Shown here: piece by piece, positions 38,026-45,868 of the stretch | How positions within the stretch are numbered: position 1 is the stretch's first letter | Layout of the letters: each line of letters begins with the position of its first letter | Assembly (NCBI GenBank): GCA_017461445.1 | Contig: JAFTXW010000035.1 | Span: 1 to 46,336 of the forward strand | Reading direction: 5' to 3' | Length of the DNA: 46,336 nucleotides | Source: Oscillospiraceae bacterium | GTDB taxonomy: Bacteria > Bacillota > Clostridia > Oscillospirales > Oscillospiraceae | Notes under the pieces: model-generated | The model's input: the letters and a program-made list of their open reading frames with translations, nothing else | Told to the model about the DNA's origin: nothing | The model's database searches: none | Position numbers and translations under genes: made by a program

Positions 38026-39110
38026 TTCGCACCCTCCACGGAGAACTTGTCGCCCTCCCGGATCTCATCCAGGTAACCATCATCGATACCCGCCTGGTCG
38101 AAGGTAGCCATATCATTGATGATGGCGCAGGCTGCGGTAAGAATCTCAAAAGCCAGGGGGCATCCGCTGCCCTCGCCCAGCCGCATACCCAGCAGGAACA
38201 AAGGCTGCAGCTCCATAGCATCCATAGCAAGCCGATACCCGATCTCATAGGATGCGTGGCTGGGGATCAGGTAGCCTTTTACGTTGGGGCAGAGCTTGCA
38301 GGCACACAGGGCAGCAACGGCGGAAATAAAACCGTCAATGACCACCGGGCGGCGGGTTACAGCCGCACCGATGAACGCACCGCACATGGCGGCAATGTCG
38401 AATCCGCCGACTTTCGACAGCACGTCGATTACATCGTTTTGTTCGGGACGATTGATAGCAATAGCATCCTTGATGACCTGCTTCTTTTTCAGGAAACTGG
38501 CATCCGTAATGCCGCCACCCCGACCCGTAACAGCCTCCACATCCGCATCCAGAAGAACGGACAGCACCGCAGAAGAAGTGGTAGTGTTGCCGATACCCAT
38601 TTCTCCGATGCCGATCACATCCGCATCGGTAGTCTGTGCGAACTGAATGCCGGTGAGTATGGCCTGAATCGCCTGCTCCCGGCTCATAGCAGGACCGTTG
38701 ACGATATTCTGTGTTCCATAGGCGATCTTGCGGTTCAGTACCGCAGATTCCTTGATGTCCGCATTGACACCCACATCACAGACAGTAATATCGCAACCGA
38801 AATGCTTGCAGAGGGTGGATGCACCGGTCTTATGCCGGGTCAGGTTGATTGTCTGCATCAGGGTCACGGACTGGGGCGCGCTGGAAACACCCTCTGCCAC
38901 CACACCGTTGTCGGCAGCAAACACCAGCAGATGTTTCTTCTCAATTTTGTTATGTACCTTTCCGGTGATGCCTGCAAGCTGGATGGATAAATCCTCCAGC
39001 CGTCCCAGACTTCCGGGAGGCTTGGCAAGCTGTGCCTGCCGCTCTCTGGCTGCTGCCATGGCAGCTTCATCCAGCGGCTGGACAGAATCAAGATAAGTCT
39101 TTAACTCCAT
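38022..39110 (-). CDS. cobT: Nicotinate-nucleotide-dimethylbenzimidazole phosphoribosyltransferase
   Basis: Activates the lower-ligand base to alpha-ribazole-5'-phosphate; 362 residues from ATG 39110 (MELKTYLDSV), with GAAAGAAGGAAGG upstream; the longer frame overlaps the previous gene. LAKPPGSLGRLEDLSIQLAG, ADNGVVAEGVSSAPQSVT, GEMGIGNTTTSSAVL and the catalytic Glu in MRLGEGSGCPLAFE are all present. No base-synthesis genes (bza, bluB) are in the window, so the base is probably taken up or made elsewhere. Confidence 0.95.
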   Translation of the reverse strand: MELKTYLDSVQPLDEAAMAAARERQAQLAKPPGSLGRLEDLSIQLAGITGKVHNKIEKKHLLVFAADNGVVAEGVSSAPQSVTLMQTINLTRHKTGASTLCKHFGCDITVCDVGVNADIKESAVLNRKIAYGTQNIVNGPAMSREQAIQAILTGIQFAQTTDADVIGIGEMGIGNTTTSSAVLSVLLDADVEAVTGRGGGITDASFLKKKQVIKDAIAINRPEQNDVIDVLSKVGGFDIAAMCGAFIGAAVTRRPVVIDGFISAVAALCACKLCPNVKGYLIPSHASYEIGYRLAMDAMELQPLFLLGMRLGEGSGCPLAFEILTAACAIINDMATFDQAGIDDGYLDEIREGDKFSVEGAK

Positions 39111-39114
39111 AGCA

Positions 39115-39378
39115 TCAACCTTCCTTCTTTCGGGCCAGTTCCGCAATTTGGCTGAACTTGGAAAGCACATAATCATAACCGCCTGCACTGTGGGGGATCA
39201 GACACCCGGAGCAGTCCTTGATTCCTTTTTCGGTATAGGCAAAATTGCCGCCGCATTGATCTCCAAGGGCATATAGCGGGCAAAAGCAAAACAGACAGTT
39301 GAAATTTTCGTTTTTGGTTTTGTGACAGGGATAATATTCACATTCCCGATTCTGAAAGAATGCATGGCTGTTTTTCAT
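39115..39378 (-). CDS. Cysteine-rich small domain protein of the cobamide cluster
   Basis: 87 residues from ATG 39378, with eight Cys (13, 18, 28, 31, 33, 42, 56, 59) in NRECEYYPCHK, FNCLFCFCPLY, GDQCGG and KDCSGCLIPH, a probable zinc or Fe-S site. Such small proteins are commonly encoded with cobamide genes; their function is not established. The longer frame to 39636 is not coding because it covers the cbiR gene. It overlaps cbiR by four bases and lies four bases before cobT. Confidence 0.82.
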   Translation of the reverse strand: MKNSHAFFQNRECEYYPCHKTKNENFNCLFCFCPLYALGDQCGGNFAYTEKGIKDCSGCLIPHSAGGYDYVLSKFSQIAELARKKEG

Positions 39379-40118
39379 AGCTGTTCCTCCAAAAGCCAAC
39401 GGATAGAAGGTTCTGCGTTCATCAGCTCCAATGTCAGGGTTGCGTTGGGGCATTTTTCTTCGATTACCGCAAGCAGTTCCTTCATGGGAATTGTGCCATC
39501 CATCAGCTGTCCGTGGGCATCCCGGCTGGTATCGTTGTTGTGAATATGGAAGTGTGCCACGAAACGTAAGCACCTTTCCAGCCATTCCATAACCGGAACC
39601 TTGGAGTAAGCATTCACATGGCCCACATCCAGGCACATCCGAATCCGGGGATCGTTTACCTGCCGGACGATTTCCGTCAGCATAGCCGGTTCTTCCTCAA
39701 ACACATTTTCCAGACAGAACACCATGTCCTCTGGGATCTCCTTGACAAATTCTTTCCAGAAAAGAACCGACTGCTCGGTGTACCAAATAGGAAAATAGAT
39801 TCTCGGATTATAGCCGCCGTGGACAACGATTTTCTTGATTCCATAGTCCTGTGCGATCTGAATCACCTGACGGTACCGCTCCGCAGCTATCGCTCTTACC
39901 TTCGGATCGATGGCACAGGGGAATAGTTCGCTGAAGGGAGCGTGGAGCACAAACCGATCGGAGCAGGCCAGCTTCTCCCGGATCAGCGGATCGACCTTCT
40001 CGAAATCCGTGTCCAGAAACCAGGGTGTGCAGAACTCTGCAATCTCAATGCCAAAGCCGTGCTGCTTTGCAAGGATATGGGCATTTTCATCAATGGTGGA
40101 AAGGTAGAATTTATCCAT
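39375..40118 (-). CDS. cbiR: CbiR-like cobamide remodelling hydrolase (AP endonuclease 2-type TIM barrel)
   Basis: 247 residues, a sugar phosphate isomerase/epimerase-like TIM barrel. Metal ligands are plausible in KIVVHGGYN, FCLENVFEEEP, MCLDVGHVNA, HFHIHNNDTSRDAHGQL and TLELMN. In Akkermansia a member of this fold, CbiR, opens the nucleotide loop of cobamides so that the lower ligand can be replaced. Here the gene sits between the ECF ATPase and cobT-cobU-cobS-cobC, exactly the set needed after such cleavage. Fold is firm; CbiR identity rests on context. Confidence 0.72.
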   Translation of the reverse strand: MDKFYLSTIDENAHILAKQHGFGIEIAEFCTPWFLDTDFEKVDPLIREKLACSDRFVLHAPFSELFPCAIDPKVRAIAAERYRQVIQIAQDYGIKKIVVHGGYNPRIYFPIWYTEQSVLFWKEFVKEIPEDMVFCLENVFEEEPAMLTEIVRQVNDPRIRMCLDVGHVNAYSKVPVMEWLERCLRFVAHFHIHNNDTSRDAHGQLMDGTIPMKELLAVIEEKCPNATLTLELMNAEPSIRWLLEEQL

Positions 40119-41766
40119 GCCGGTTCTCCCTGTAAAGGTTCACCACATCTTCCGCCGTGACTGCCATAGAAAAAACATGGCGGCTCATGCGGTTGGCTGC
40201 GGTGGTATAGAAACTGTTATTGCCGAAGAAGCGGCGGGGCGTGTCGGTGGTCAGCACCTGACCGTCAAAGAACATGGACACCGCATCGGCATACTTGGCG
40301 CAGAACTCCACATCGTGGGAAACCATGACGATGGTGATGCCCTGCTCCTTTAGCTTGCAGAGAATTTTCGCCAGTTTTTCCTTGAAGAAGCTGTCAATGC
40401 CCTTGGTGGGCTCGTCCAGCAGCAGGAGCTTGGGCTGGGTCAGCAGAACTTTCGCCAGGGCGGCTCTCTGCTGCTCACCTCCGGAGAGATCGTAGGGGTG
40501 GCTGTTCAGGAGATTTTCAATCTCGCAGGTAGCGGCGATTTCGCTGATTTTTGCCTGATCCTTGGTCATTTCCTCCAGCTCTTCCCGGACGGTTTTGGCT
40601 ACGAACAGGCTCTTGGGGTCCTGCGGGAGCATGGCAAGACAGCTTTGGAACAACTCCGTGGACTTATATTTTTCAATGGGCTTGCCGAAGATCTTCACCT
40701 TACCCCGGTAGGGCTTGCAGATGCCGCAGATGGCCTTGAGCGCTGTGGATTTACCTGCACCGTTGCCGCCGACGATGGCATACAGGCTTCCGGCAGGCAC
40801 TTCGGCACTGACACCCCGGAGGATATCGGGACTGTTTTTCTCATAGCGAAACCACAGTTCTTTCAGTACAAGGGCGGGATTTTCAATCTCATCAGGCAAT
40901 TCCTGCACAGGGAGCGCGTTCACTTTTGCTCCCTCTGGGAAGGACTTGCTCAGCCAGTTTCGGCCCTCCCGGACGGTCAGGGGACAATCGCCGTTTCCGT
41001 CCGCGCCATAGAACACCCGGACTGGGGTGGGCATTGCGGTGAACATATCGTTTTTCTGCTCCCACAGGAGCTTGCCGATATTCCGGGGCGTATCGTCGGC
41101 AATGACTTTGCCACCATCCATGACCACTGCCCGGTCCGCATAGGGGAAAATATCCTCCAGGCGGTGCTCGGTAATGATGACAGTGGTTCCCAGTTCAATG
41201 TTGATCTTCCGTACAGTGTTCAGAAAATCCGACGCGGCGATAGGGTCGAGCTGGCTGGTGGGTTCGTCCAGAATCAGCACCTCCGGCTGCATGGCCATGA
41301 TGGATGCCAGGTTCAGAAGCTGCTTCTGTCCGCCGGAGAGGTTCGCCACATCCCGGTGAAACCAATCCTGGATGCCGAAATAGCAGGCCATTTCCGCAAC
41401 TCTGGCGCGCATGGTCTTCTGGTCACAGCCCAGACTCTCCAGACCGAAGGCTAGCTCGTGCCAGACCTTATCCGTGACGATCTGATCGTCGGGATTCTGC
41501 ATCACATAGCCGATTTTACTGGACTGATCCCGCTGGCTGACCTGCTCCATGGGGGTGCCATTGAACAGAATTGCACCGCTTCTTTTGCCACTGGGAGTCA
41601 GGACGGACTTCAGATGCTTCAGCAGGGTGGTTTTGCCGGAACCGGATTTGCCGCACAGGACGATATACTCGCCCTTTTCAATGGTGAGGGACACATCGTC
41701 CAAAGAGCGTTTATTCTTTGCGGCAGCATAGGAAAAGGTCAGATTCTGGATCTGGAAATGTGCCAT
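40111..41766 (-). CDS. ECF transporter double ATPase (fused EcfA-EcfA')
   Basis: 551 residues from ATG 41766 (MAHFQIQNLTF), preceded by AGGAGG. Two ABC domains in one chain: the first has GKSGSGKTT, NLSGGQKQLLNLA and VLILDEPTSQLDP, the second GGNGAGKST, LSGGEQQRAALA and LLLLDEPTKGID. Both have intact Walker and signature motifs. It energises the EcfT and S subunits encoded in this cluster and perhaps others elsewhere. The start lies inside the end of the upstream EcfT gene (28-base overlap). Confidence 0.93.
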   Translation of the reverse strand: MAHFQIQNLTFSYAAAKNKRSLDDVSLTIEKGEYIVLCGKSGSGKTTLLKHLKSVLTPSGKRSGAILFNGTPMEQVSQRDQSSKIGYVMQNPDDQIVTDKVWHELAFGLESLGCDQKTMRARVAEMACYFGIQDWFHRDVANLSGGQKQLLNLASIMAMQPEVLILDEPTSQLDPIAASDFLNTVRKINIELGTTVIITEHRLEDIFPYADRAVVMDGGKVIADDTPRNIGKLLWEQKNDMFTAMPTPVRVFYGADGNGDCPLTVREGRNWLSKSFPEGAKVNALPVQELPDEIENPALVLKELWFRYEKNSPDILRGVSAEVPAGSLYAIVGGNGAGKSTALKAICGICKPYRGKVKIFGKPIEKYKSTELFQSCLAMLPQDPKSLFVAKTVREELEEMTKDQAKISEIAATCEIENLLNSHPYDLSGGEQQRAALAKVLLTQPKLLLLDEPTKGIDSFFKEKLAKILCKLKEQGITIVMVSHDVEFCAKYADAVSMFFDGQVLTTDTPRRFFGNNSFYTTAANRMSRHVFSMAVTAEDVVNLYRENRHG

Positions 41767-42596
41767 ACAAGAGCCTCCTGTAAGTGTAATAAGGTGGGAA
41801 TCAGAGAAAGAAAACCATACAGCAGTAAGCCGATGGGAGAAATCGGAGCCAGATACCACTCTGGGGTGAATGTGGCTGTGGTGTGCCCTGCGGAGATCAC
41901 GGCAATCAATGCTGCAGATAGAACAAAAATCGCTGAGAGCAATCCCCAGTCACGCTTTGCCATCCGGTAAATCATAAAGCTGGTTCGTTTCGATGTGCCG
42001 TAGCCCCGGCTTCGCATGGAGTCGGCGGTGACGATGCTGCCCTCCAATGCCCAGGTGATCAGGCACCCGAGAACTGTCATGGCTTCGTCCGTGCCGGACA
42101 TTTCCTTGCCAATGGACTGTCTCGCGCCGGTGATCTGCTTACCTTTCCGAATCAGGCTTGGCACCATGCGGAAGATCATCACCAAAAGCAACGAAAGGGA
42201 GGGGATGAGATTACCGAACAGACTGGTGAACTTATCCCCGGTCATCAGGTTGCTGTAGCAGGAGAACCAAAGGATCATGGTCAGGAACATCCCGCTAAGC
42301 ACGGCACCGTAGACCAGTGCTTCGAGTGTATAGGGGATTCCGAATACTTGAAACAGAATCGTAGCGCCATCCCGGTTGACCAGCGGATTCAGCAGGATCA
42401 CCGCCAGAAACAGCGGCAACATCATGGCGATCCGTTTCAGTCCCTTGCCACCATGGAGAAGCAGGAAATAGCTGAGTGCTCCCACAATCCCGGCAACCAG
42501 AAAAGCCGGATGCAGGATCACAACACCGAACCCCAATACGCTGAGAAAAAATATGAAATTGACTGCCGGATGATACCCGGAGAATGCATCCCGCAT
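41739..42596 (-). CDS. ecfT: ECF transporter transmembrane protein EcfT (second copy)
   Basis: 285 residues from ATG 42596 (MRDAFSGYHPAVNF), with TGGAGGGAC before it; the longer frame reads through terminator and repeat DNA. It parallels the first EcfT: HPAVNFIFFLSVLGFG, LVMIFRMVPSLIRKGKQI and ADSMRSRGYGTSKRTSF. It is the first gene of the cobamide operon behind a cobalamin riboswitch and terminator. Two T subunits against one fused ATPase and one S component is unusual. Confidence 0.9.
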   Translation of the reverse strand: MRDAFSGYHPAVNFIFFLSVLGFGVVILHPAFLVAGIVGALSYFLLLHGGKGLKRIAMMLPLFLAVILLNPLVNRDGATILFQVFGIPYTLEALVYGAVLSGMFLTMILWFSCYSNLMTGDKFTSLFGNLIPSLSLLLVMIFRMVPSLIRKGKQITGARQSIGKEMSGTDEAMTVLGCLITWALEGSIVTADSMRSRGYGTSKRTSFMIYRMAKRDWGLLSAIFVLSAALIAVISAGHTTATFTPEWYLAPISPIGLLLYGFLSLIPTLLHLQEALVWHISRSRI

Positions 42597-42612
42597 TGTT
42601 AAGTCCCTCCAG

Positions 42613-42646
42613 AAAACAGAAAAAGCTCCCGAAAATCGGGAGCTTA
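42613..42646 (-). terminator. Riboswitch-controlled terminator before EcfT
   Basis: On the minus strand AAGCTCCCGA and TCGGGAGCTT form a ten-base stem followed by TTTCTGTTTT, ending just before the EcfT ribosome site. It is the probable expression platform of the cobalamin riboswitch at 42821-43015, although a multi-hairpin element lies between the two. Confidence 0.85.
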
Positions 42647-42650
42647 CAGT

Positions 42651-42774
42651 AACGCAAAGCGACCATGCCGCTGTTGCGGCACGGAATAGTGCATGCATCT
42701 TTTTGCATCCCGCAGGATGCAAAAAGGATACGCATAATTTCCGGTTGCCGCGCAAGCGGCGAGGAAATTGCGTT
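42651..42774. repeat. Branched palindromic element inside the cobalamin leader
   Basis: Outer arms AACGCAA (42651-42657) and TTGCGTT (42768-42774) enclose three further hairpins: GCCGC with GCGGC, ATCTTTTTGCATCC with GGATGCAAAAAGGAT, and AATTTCC-GCCGC with GCGGC-GGAAATT. A fourth hairpin, ATTTCTATGC with GCATAGAAAT, lies just outside at 42786-42809. The design resembles the branched element after carB. Confidence 0.65.
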
Positions 42775-42820
42775 TGAAATTAATTATTTCTATGCCAGAG
42801 CATAGAAATATCCGCTGGAC

Positions 42821-43015
42821 AGCCCCCAAGAGTCCTGCGTACAGATCATTCGTCCGTATTCCGACTCCGGACGCCATCTTGTATGTCTCTTCTCAGCTTG
42901 CGCCAATGAGATCATACGGCTTTATGTCCGTCTACGGCGGCTTGGTACCGTTGGGATTTTTCCCCATTCCAATTTAACGAATGTTCTTCAAAAGCAATAT
43001 AACAGGCTTTCACCT
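42821..43015 (-). promoter_or_regulatory. Cobalamin riboswitch for the cobamide/ECF operon
   Basis: Read on the minus strand: AAAGGTGAAAGCCTGTT, then TTAAATTGGAATGGGGAAAA, the AATCCCAACGGTACC core, GCCGCCGTAGACGG, and the closing GGAGTCGGAATACGG. Order and spacing match the cobalamin aptamer, somewhat diverged. It lies between a promoter at 43023-43051 and the terminator at 42613-42646, so B12 should repress the minus-strand uptake and salvage operon. Confidence 0.75.
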
Positions 43016-43022
43016 TTTATAT

Positions 43023-43051
43023 ATCGTACCACACTATGTCGAAAATCGCAA
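43023..43051 (-). promoter_or_regulatory. Promoter of the cobamide operon (minus)
   Basis: On the minus strand TTGCGA (43046-43051), 17 bases, TACGAT (43023-43028). It is weaker than the other promoters in the window but correctly spaced and placed just before the riboswitch. Confidence 0.55.
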
Positions 43052-43063
43052 TCCCTTTTTCGA

Positions 43064-43092
43064 TTGACAAAACGGGGCCAAAGTGCTATTCT
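43064..43092 (+). promoter_or_regulatory. Promoter of the tandem-riboswitch transcript (plus)
   Basis: TTGACA (43064-43069), 17 bases, TATTCT (43087-43092). It lies back to back with the minus promoter and directs transcription through both plus-strand riboswitches. Confidence 0.75.
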
Positions 43093-43099
43093 ATTGGCA

Positions 43100-43290
43100 A
43101 GTGAATATCCGTTTGAGTGCCTGTGGGTGTGGTAACAGCCCCATGGGAGAATAGAGAATCGTGTGCAAATCACGAACGGTACCGCCACTGTATGCGTGGA
43201 GGTTCTGCTGTTGGGCGAAAGCCGGTCATTGGGGTTTCCCTGAGAAGGCCATGCAAAACCTAAGAAGCGCAAGTCAGGAGAACTGCTTAA
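43100..43290 (+). promoter_or_regulatory. Cobalamin riboswitch 1 (plus strand)
   Basis: Clear RF00174-type features: GGGAGAATAG, GTGTGCAAATCACG, ACGGTACCGCCACTGTA, AAGCCGGTCATTGG, GAAGGCCATGC and AAGTCAGGAG in the right order. A terminator follows at 43355-43391. B12 binding should stop transcription towards the DUF4430 lipoprotein. Confidence 0.92.
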
Positions 43291-43354
43291 ACGATGTGAA
43301 CCACACCGGGGTCTGCAAGTACGGACTGCGGTGGTCTTTGACGCGGAAAAACGG

Positions 43355-43391
43355 CTGCGGCAATTCCTTCGGGAGTTGCCGCAGTTTTTGT
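43355..43391 (+). terminator. Terminator of riboswitch 1
   Basis: CTGCGGCAATTCC and GGGAGTTGCCGCAG pair around a short loop, followed by TTTTTGTTG. GTTGCCGCAG could also pair with CTGCGGCAA at 43452-43460, offering an alternative fold. Confidence 0.85.
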
Positions 43392-43478
43392 TGTCCCGGA
43401 TGTCCGGAAGTACTCCCCCCTTCTTCCGGTGATTGCCCTTCCGGGGCAACACTGCGGCAAAGATGGCAGGCATCCACT

Positions 43479-43621
43479 GAAAACTCTTTTTTGATGATTT
43501 AGGCGAGAGATTTGTGCCCAAATTAAGATTTGTAAAGTTCGGAATACTTTGCGTATTGCGAACTTTACAAAACGAGAAGTTGGGTGCAAAGATCCGGCTA
43601 AATCGCAAAAGGTGAGTTTTT
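43479..43621. repeat. Long imperfect palindrome between the two plus-strand riboswitches
   Basis: Nested arms: GAAAACTC with GAGTTTTT, GATTTAG with CTAAATC, TTTGTGCCCAA with TTGGGTGCAAA, and a perfect inner hairpin GTAAAGTTCG with CGAACTTTAC. About 143 bases, ending exactly where aptamer 2 begins. It looks like a MITE-type insertion or a structured RNA domain of unknown class. Confidence 0.7.
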
Positions 43622-43800
43622 AGAGGTGCCCTTAACAGCAAAATCTGCATAGCAACGCTATGAGATCTGCACGATCTGTCAAACAGGTGCGAATCCTGTA
43701 CGTGACCGCCGCCGTGAACACACGGCATCTTTCTTCTTTCAGTGCCGCAATTGAGAAAAGAAAGATGCCCAGTATAGTCGGAAAAGACAGACCGTGTTCC
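43622..43800 (+). promoter_or_regulatory. Cobalamin riboswitch 2 (variant, plus strand)
   Basis: AGAGGTGCCCTTAACAG, CAGGTGCGAATCCTG (the conserved GTGCGAATCC), GACCGCCGCCGTGA, a GGCATCTTTC stem with GAAAGATGCC, then AGTATAGTCGGAAAAGACAG. The order is that of the cobalamin aptamer with a diverged core. No terminator follows; the gene starts 62 bases later, so control of translation is likely. Together with riboswitch 1 this is a tandem arrangement. Confidence 0.75.
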
Positions 43801-43862
43801 CAACATACATACGCCGCGAGATCCGGCCAAGGGAAATATATCATATAAGGAGAGTAATGAAC

Positions 43863-44912
43863 ATGAAGAAAATCATCGCGCTTTTACTTGCTTTGGTGAT
43901 GGCTCTGTCCCTGGTTGCCTGCGGCGGCACCGACACGCCTGATTCCACCTCCACCACCCAGCCTTCCGTAGAATCCACCCCCGCAGCATCCGACAGCGTC
44001 GGTGCCAATTTCACAGTCGTAGTGACAGATCTGGATGGCACCGAAACCACTTTTGAGTACACCTCCGAAGCAGCCACTGTCGGCGAAGCTCTGCTGGCAG
44101 AAGGTCTGATCGCAGGTGACGAGAGCGACTGGGGCCTGATGGTTACCACCGTCAACGGCATCACCGCTGACTGGGCAACCGAAAATGCTTACTGGGCATT
44201 CTACATCGACGGTGAGTATGCACAGACCGGTGTCGATGCTACTGAACTGACTGATGGTGCTACTTATAGCTTCACCAAGACCATTTCCTACACCGTGATG
44301 GGTGAGGGTGCAACCACCTTCTACTTCACCGCCAAGGATCTGGACGGCACCGTTACCAAGTACGAAATCCATACCGATGCCACCACCGTGGGCGAAGCAC
44401 TGGTCGCTCTGGAACTGGTTTCCGGCGACGAGAGTGACTGGGGTCTGATGGTCACTACCGTCAATGGCATTACTGCTGACTGGGCAACCGAAAATGCTTA
44501 CTGGGCATTCTACATCGACGGTGAGTATGCACAGACCGGTGTTGATTCCACCGAAATCACCGCAGGTGCTACCTATGAGATGGTCAAGACCATTTCCTAT
44601 ACTGTGCTGGGTGAAGGCGAAACCACCATCTATGTCACCGTTAAGGACGTGGACGGCACTGTTACCAAGTTCCAGGTCAATACCGATGCAAAGACTGTTG
44701 GTGAAGCTCTGCTGGCTGTGGAACTGATCGCAGGTGATGAGAGTGAGTATGGCCTGTATGTCACTTCCGTCAACGGTATTACCGCTGATTGGGACACCGA
44801 AAAGGCATACTGGGCATTCTACATTGGCGAGGAATACGCACAGACCGGCGTCGATGCTACCGACATTGTTGCGGATACCGAATATTCCTTTGTAAAGACC
44901 ATTTCCGAGTAA
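43863..44912 (+). CDS. Lipoprotein with three tandem DUF4430 (transcobalamin beta-like) domains
   Basis: 349 residues from ATG 43863; another ATG at 43857 is closer to AAGGAG and less likely. Signal peptide with lipobox LVAC (Cys20), then a Ser/Thr/Pro linker. Three DUF4430 domains follow at about 49-143, 151-246 and 254-349, each with VGEALLA or similar, GLMVTTVNGITADW and YWAFYIDGEYAQTGVD. The repeat period is 103 residues. Codons 44166-44233 and 44475-44542 are identical over 68 bases, so the duplication is recent or homogenised. DUF4430 is the beta-domain fold of intrinsic factor and transcobalamin. Two cobalamin riboswitches upstream make corrinoid binding at the cell surface the best guess. 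Confidence 0.85.
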   Translation: MKKIIALLLALVMALSLVACGGTDTPDSTSTTQPSVESTPAASDSVGANFTVVVTDLDGTETTFEYTSEAATVGEALLAEGLIAGDESDWGLMVTTVNGITADWATENAYWAFYIDGEYAQTGVDATELTDGATYSFTKTISYTVMGEGATTFYFTAKDLDGTVTKYEIHTDATTVGEALVALELVSGDESDWGLMVTTVNGITADWATENAYWAFYIDGEYAQTGVDSTEITAGATYEMVKTISYTVLGEGETTIYVTVKDVDGTVTKFQVNTDAKTVGEALLAVELIAGDESEYGLYVTSVNGITADWDTEKAYWAFYIGEEYAQTGVDATDIVADTEYSFVKTISE

Positions 44913-44915
44913 TCC

Positions 44916-45599
44916 GTGGACCACACTTGCATCGTCTGCTGTGATTCCCTGGAAAGCCACCTGGAAGCAGCACAAGTAAAAATGGGGACGAATTTCCCGG
45001 TGTATGCGCTGGACAGAACGCTTCACGCGCAGCCGAAAAATATGCGCCAAAGTCTTCTGGATACATTGCATGCTTTGCCTGAACCCATGACTACCGTCCT
45101 GATCGCCATGGGTTACTGCGGCGGCTCACTGGATAACATCTGTGCCAGGCAGCGGCTTGTCATTCCCAATTTGGATGACTGCATCACGATGCTTTTGACC
45201 CGGACGGATGCGCAGCAGGGCAACCTGAAGCAACGGGGGCATATGTATTTCCGTGACAGTGAATGTGGCGGAGTCAATGTGCAGCGGATGCTGGATAACC
45301 TGTGCCGGGAGTACGGTATGGAGCGGGGCGTCGGAATCTTCGGCATGTGGTTCGCGGACTACACCCACGCAGACATTATCGATACCGGTGTATTCGACTG
45401 CTACGAGGAAAGCTATGTGGAGTCAATTCAGAAACAAGCGGATTTGATTCGCTGTGAGCTGGACTATGTGGAGGGCAGCAACCGCATTCTGGAGAAATTG
45501 GTTTCCGGGCAATGGGATGAACAGTTCCTGATCGTCCAACCCGGTACAGTACTCACAAAATCCGCGTTTTCTTTAGGCGAAGAATTCACATACGGATAA
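44916..45599 (+). CDS. DUF1638 protein
   Basis: 227 residues starting at GTG 44916, three bases after the lipoprotein stop. Contains HTCIVCCDSLESHLE, VLIAMGYCGGSLDNI, IPNLDDCITMLLTRTDAQ and GMWFADYTHADIIDTG, the pattern of DUF1638, a family often found with corrinoid-dependent methyltransferases. No catalytic function is established. Placement behind two cobalamin riboswitches suggests a corrinoid-linked role. Confidence 0.75.
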   Translation: MDHTCIVCCDSLESHLEAAQVKMGTNFPVYALDRTLHAQPKNMRQSLLDTLHALPEPMTTVLIAMGYCGGSLDNICARQRLVIPNLDDCITMLLTRTDAQQGNLKQRGHMYFRDSECGGVNVQRMLDNLCREYGMERGVGIFGMWFADYTHADIIDTGVFDCYEESYVESIQKQADLIRCELDYVEGSNRILEKLVSGQWDEQFLIVQPGTVLTKSAFSLGEEFTYG

Positions 45600-45617
45600 A
45601 GAAAAGGATACAACAAT

Positions 45618-45851
45618 ATGAATAACTACACCAATCTGAATGGCCGTGAGGATCTTCTGGAATCCATCACCGCTCTGGAAAAGGAACTGGCTGCCAAGAC
45701 CGGCAAAGATGTTGCCCTGGTTGCCTACAGCCCTGTGAAATATGCCGCGCTGAGCGAGGATGCCGAAGCACTGGCTAAGATCACCGAGCTGGAGCAGCTG
45801 CTTAGCAAGAAGACCGGCAAGGACATCGTTCTGGTTGCGTTTTCCATCTAA
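45618..45851 (+). CDS. Small internally duplicated protein of unknown function
   Basis: 77 residues, ATG with AAAAGGATACAACA before it, 18 bases after the DUF1638 gene. It consists of two copies of one unit: LLESITALEKELAAKTGKDV then ALVAYSP, and ALAKITELEQLLSKKTGKDI then VLVAFSI. Each unit is a predicted helix followed by a strand. No family is known to me. It belongs to the B12-regulated transcript, as a terminator follows directly. Confidence 0.7.
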   Translation: MNNYTNLNGREDLLESITALEKELAAKTGKDVALVAYSPVKYAALSEDAEALAKITELEQLLSKKTGKDIVLVAFSI

Positions 45852-45868
45852 CCAAATTGCGCACAAGG

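Noticed and set aside
42988-43830. 280-codon minus-strand frame across the riboswitch region
   Set aside because: It is opposite two cobalamin aptamers and palindromes, and the translation shows no domain or ribosome site.
42600-43860. CRISPR array in the repeat-rich region
   Set aside because: Hairpins differ in sequence and spacing; there are no regularly spaced direct repeats and no cas genes in the window.
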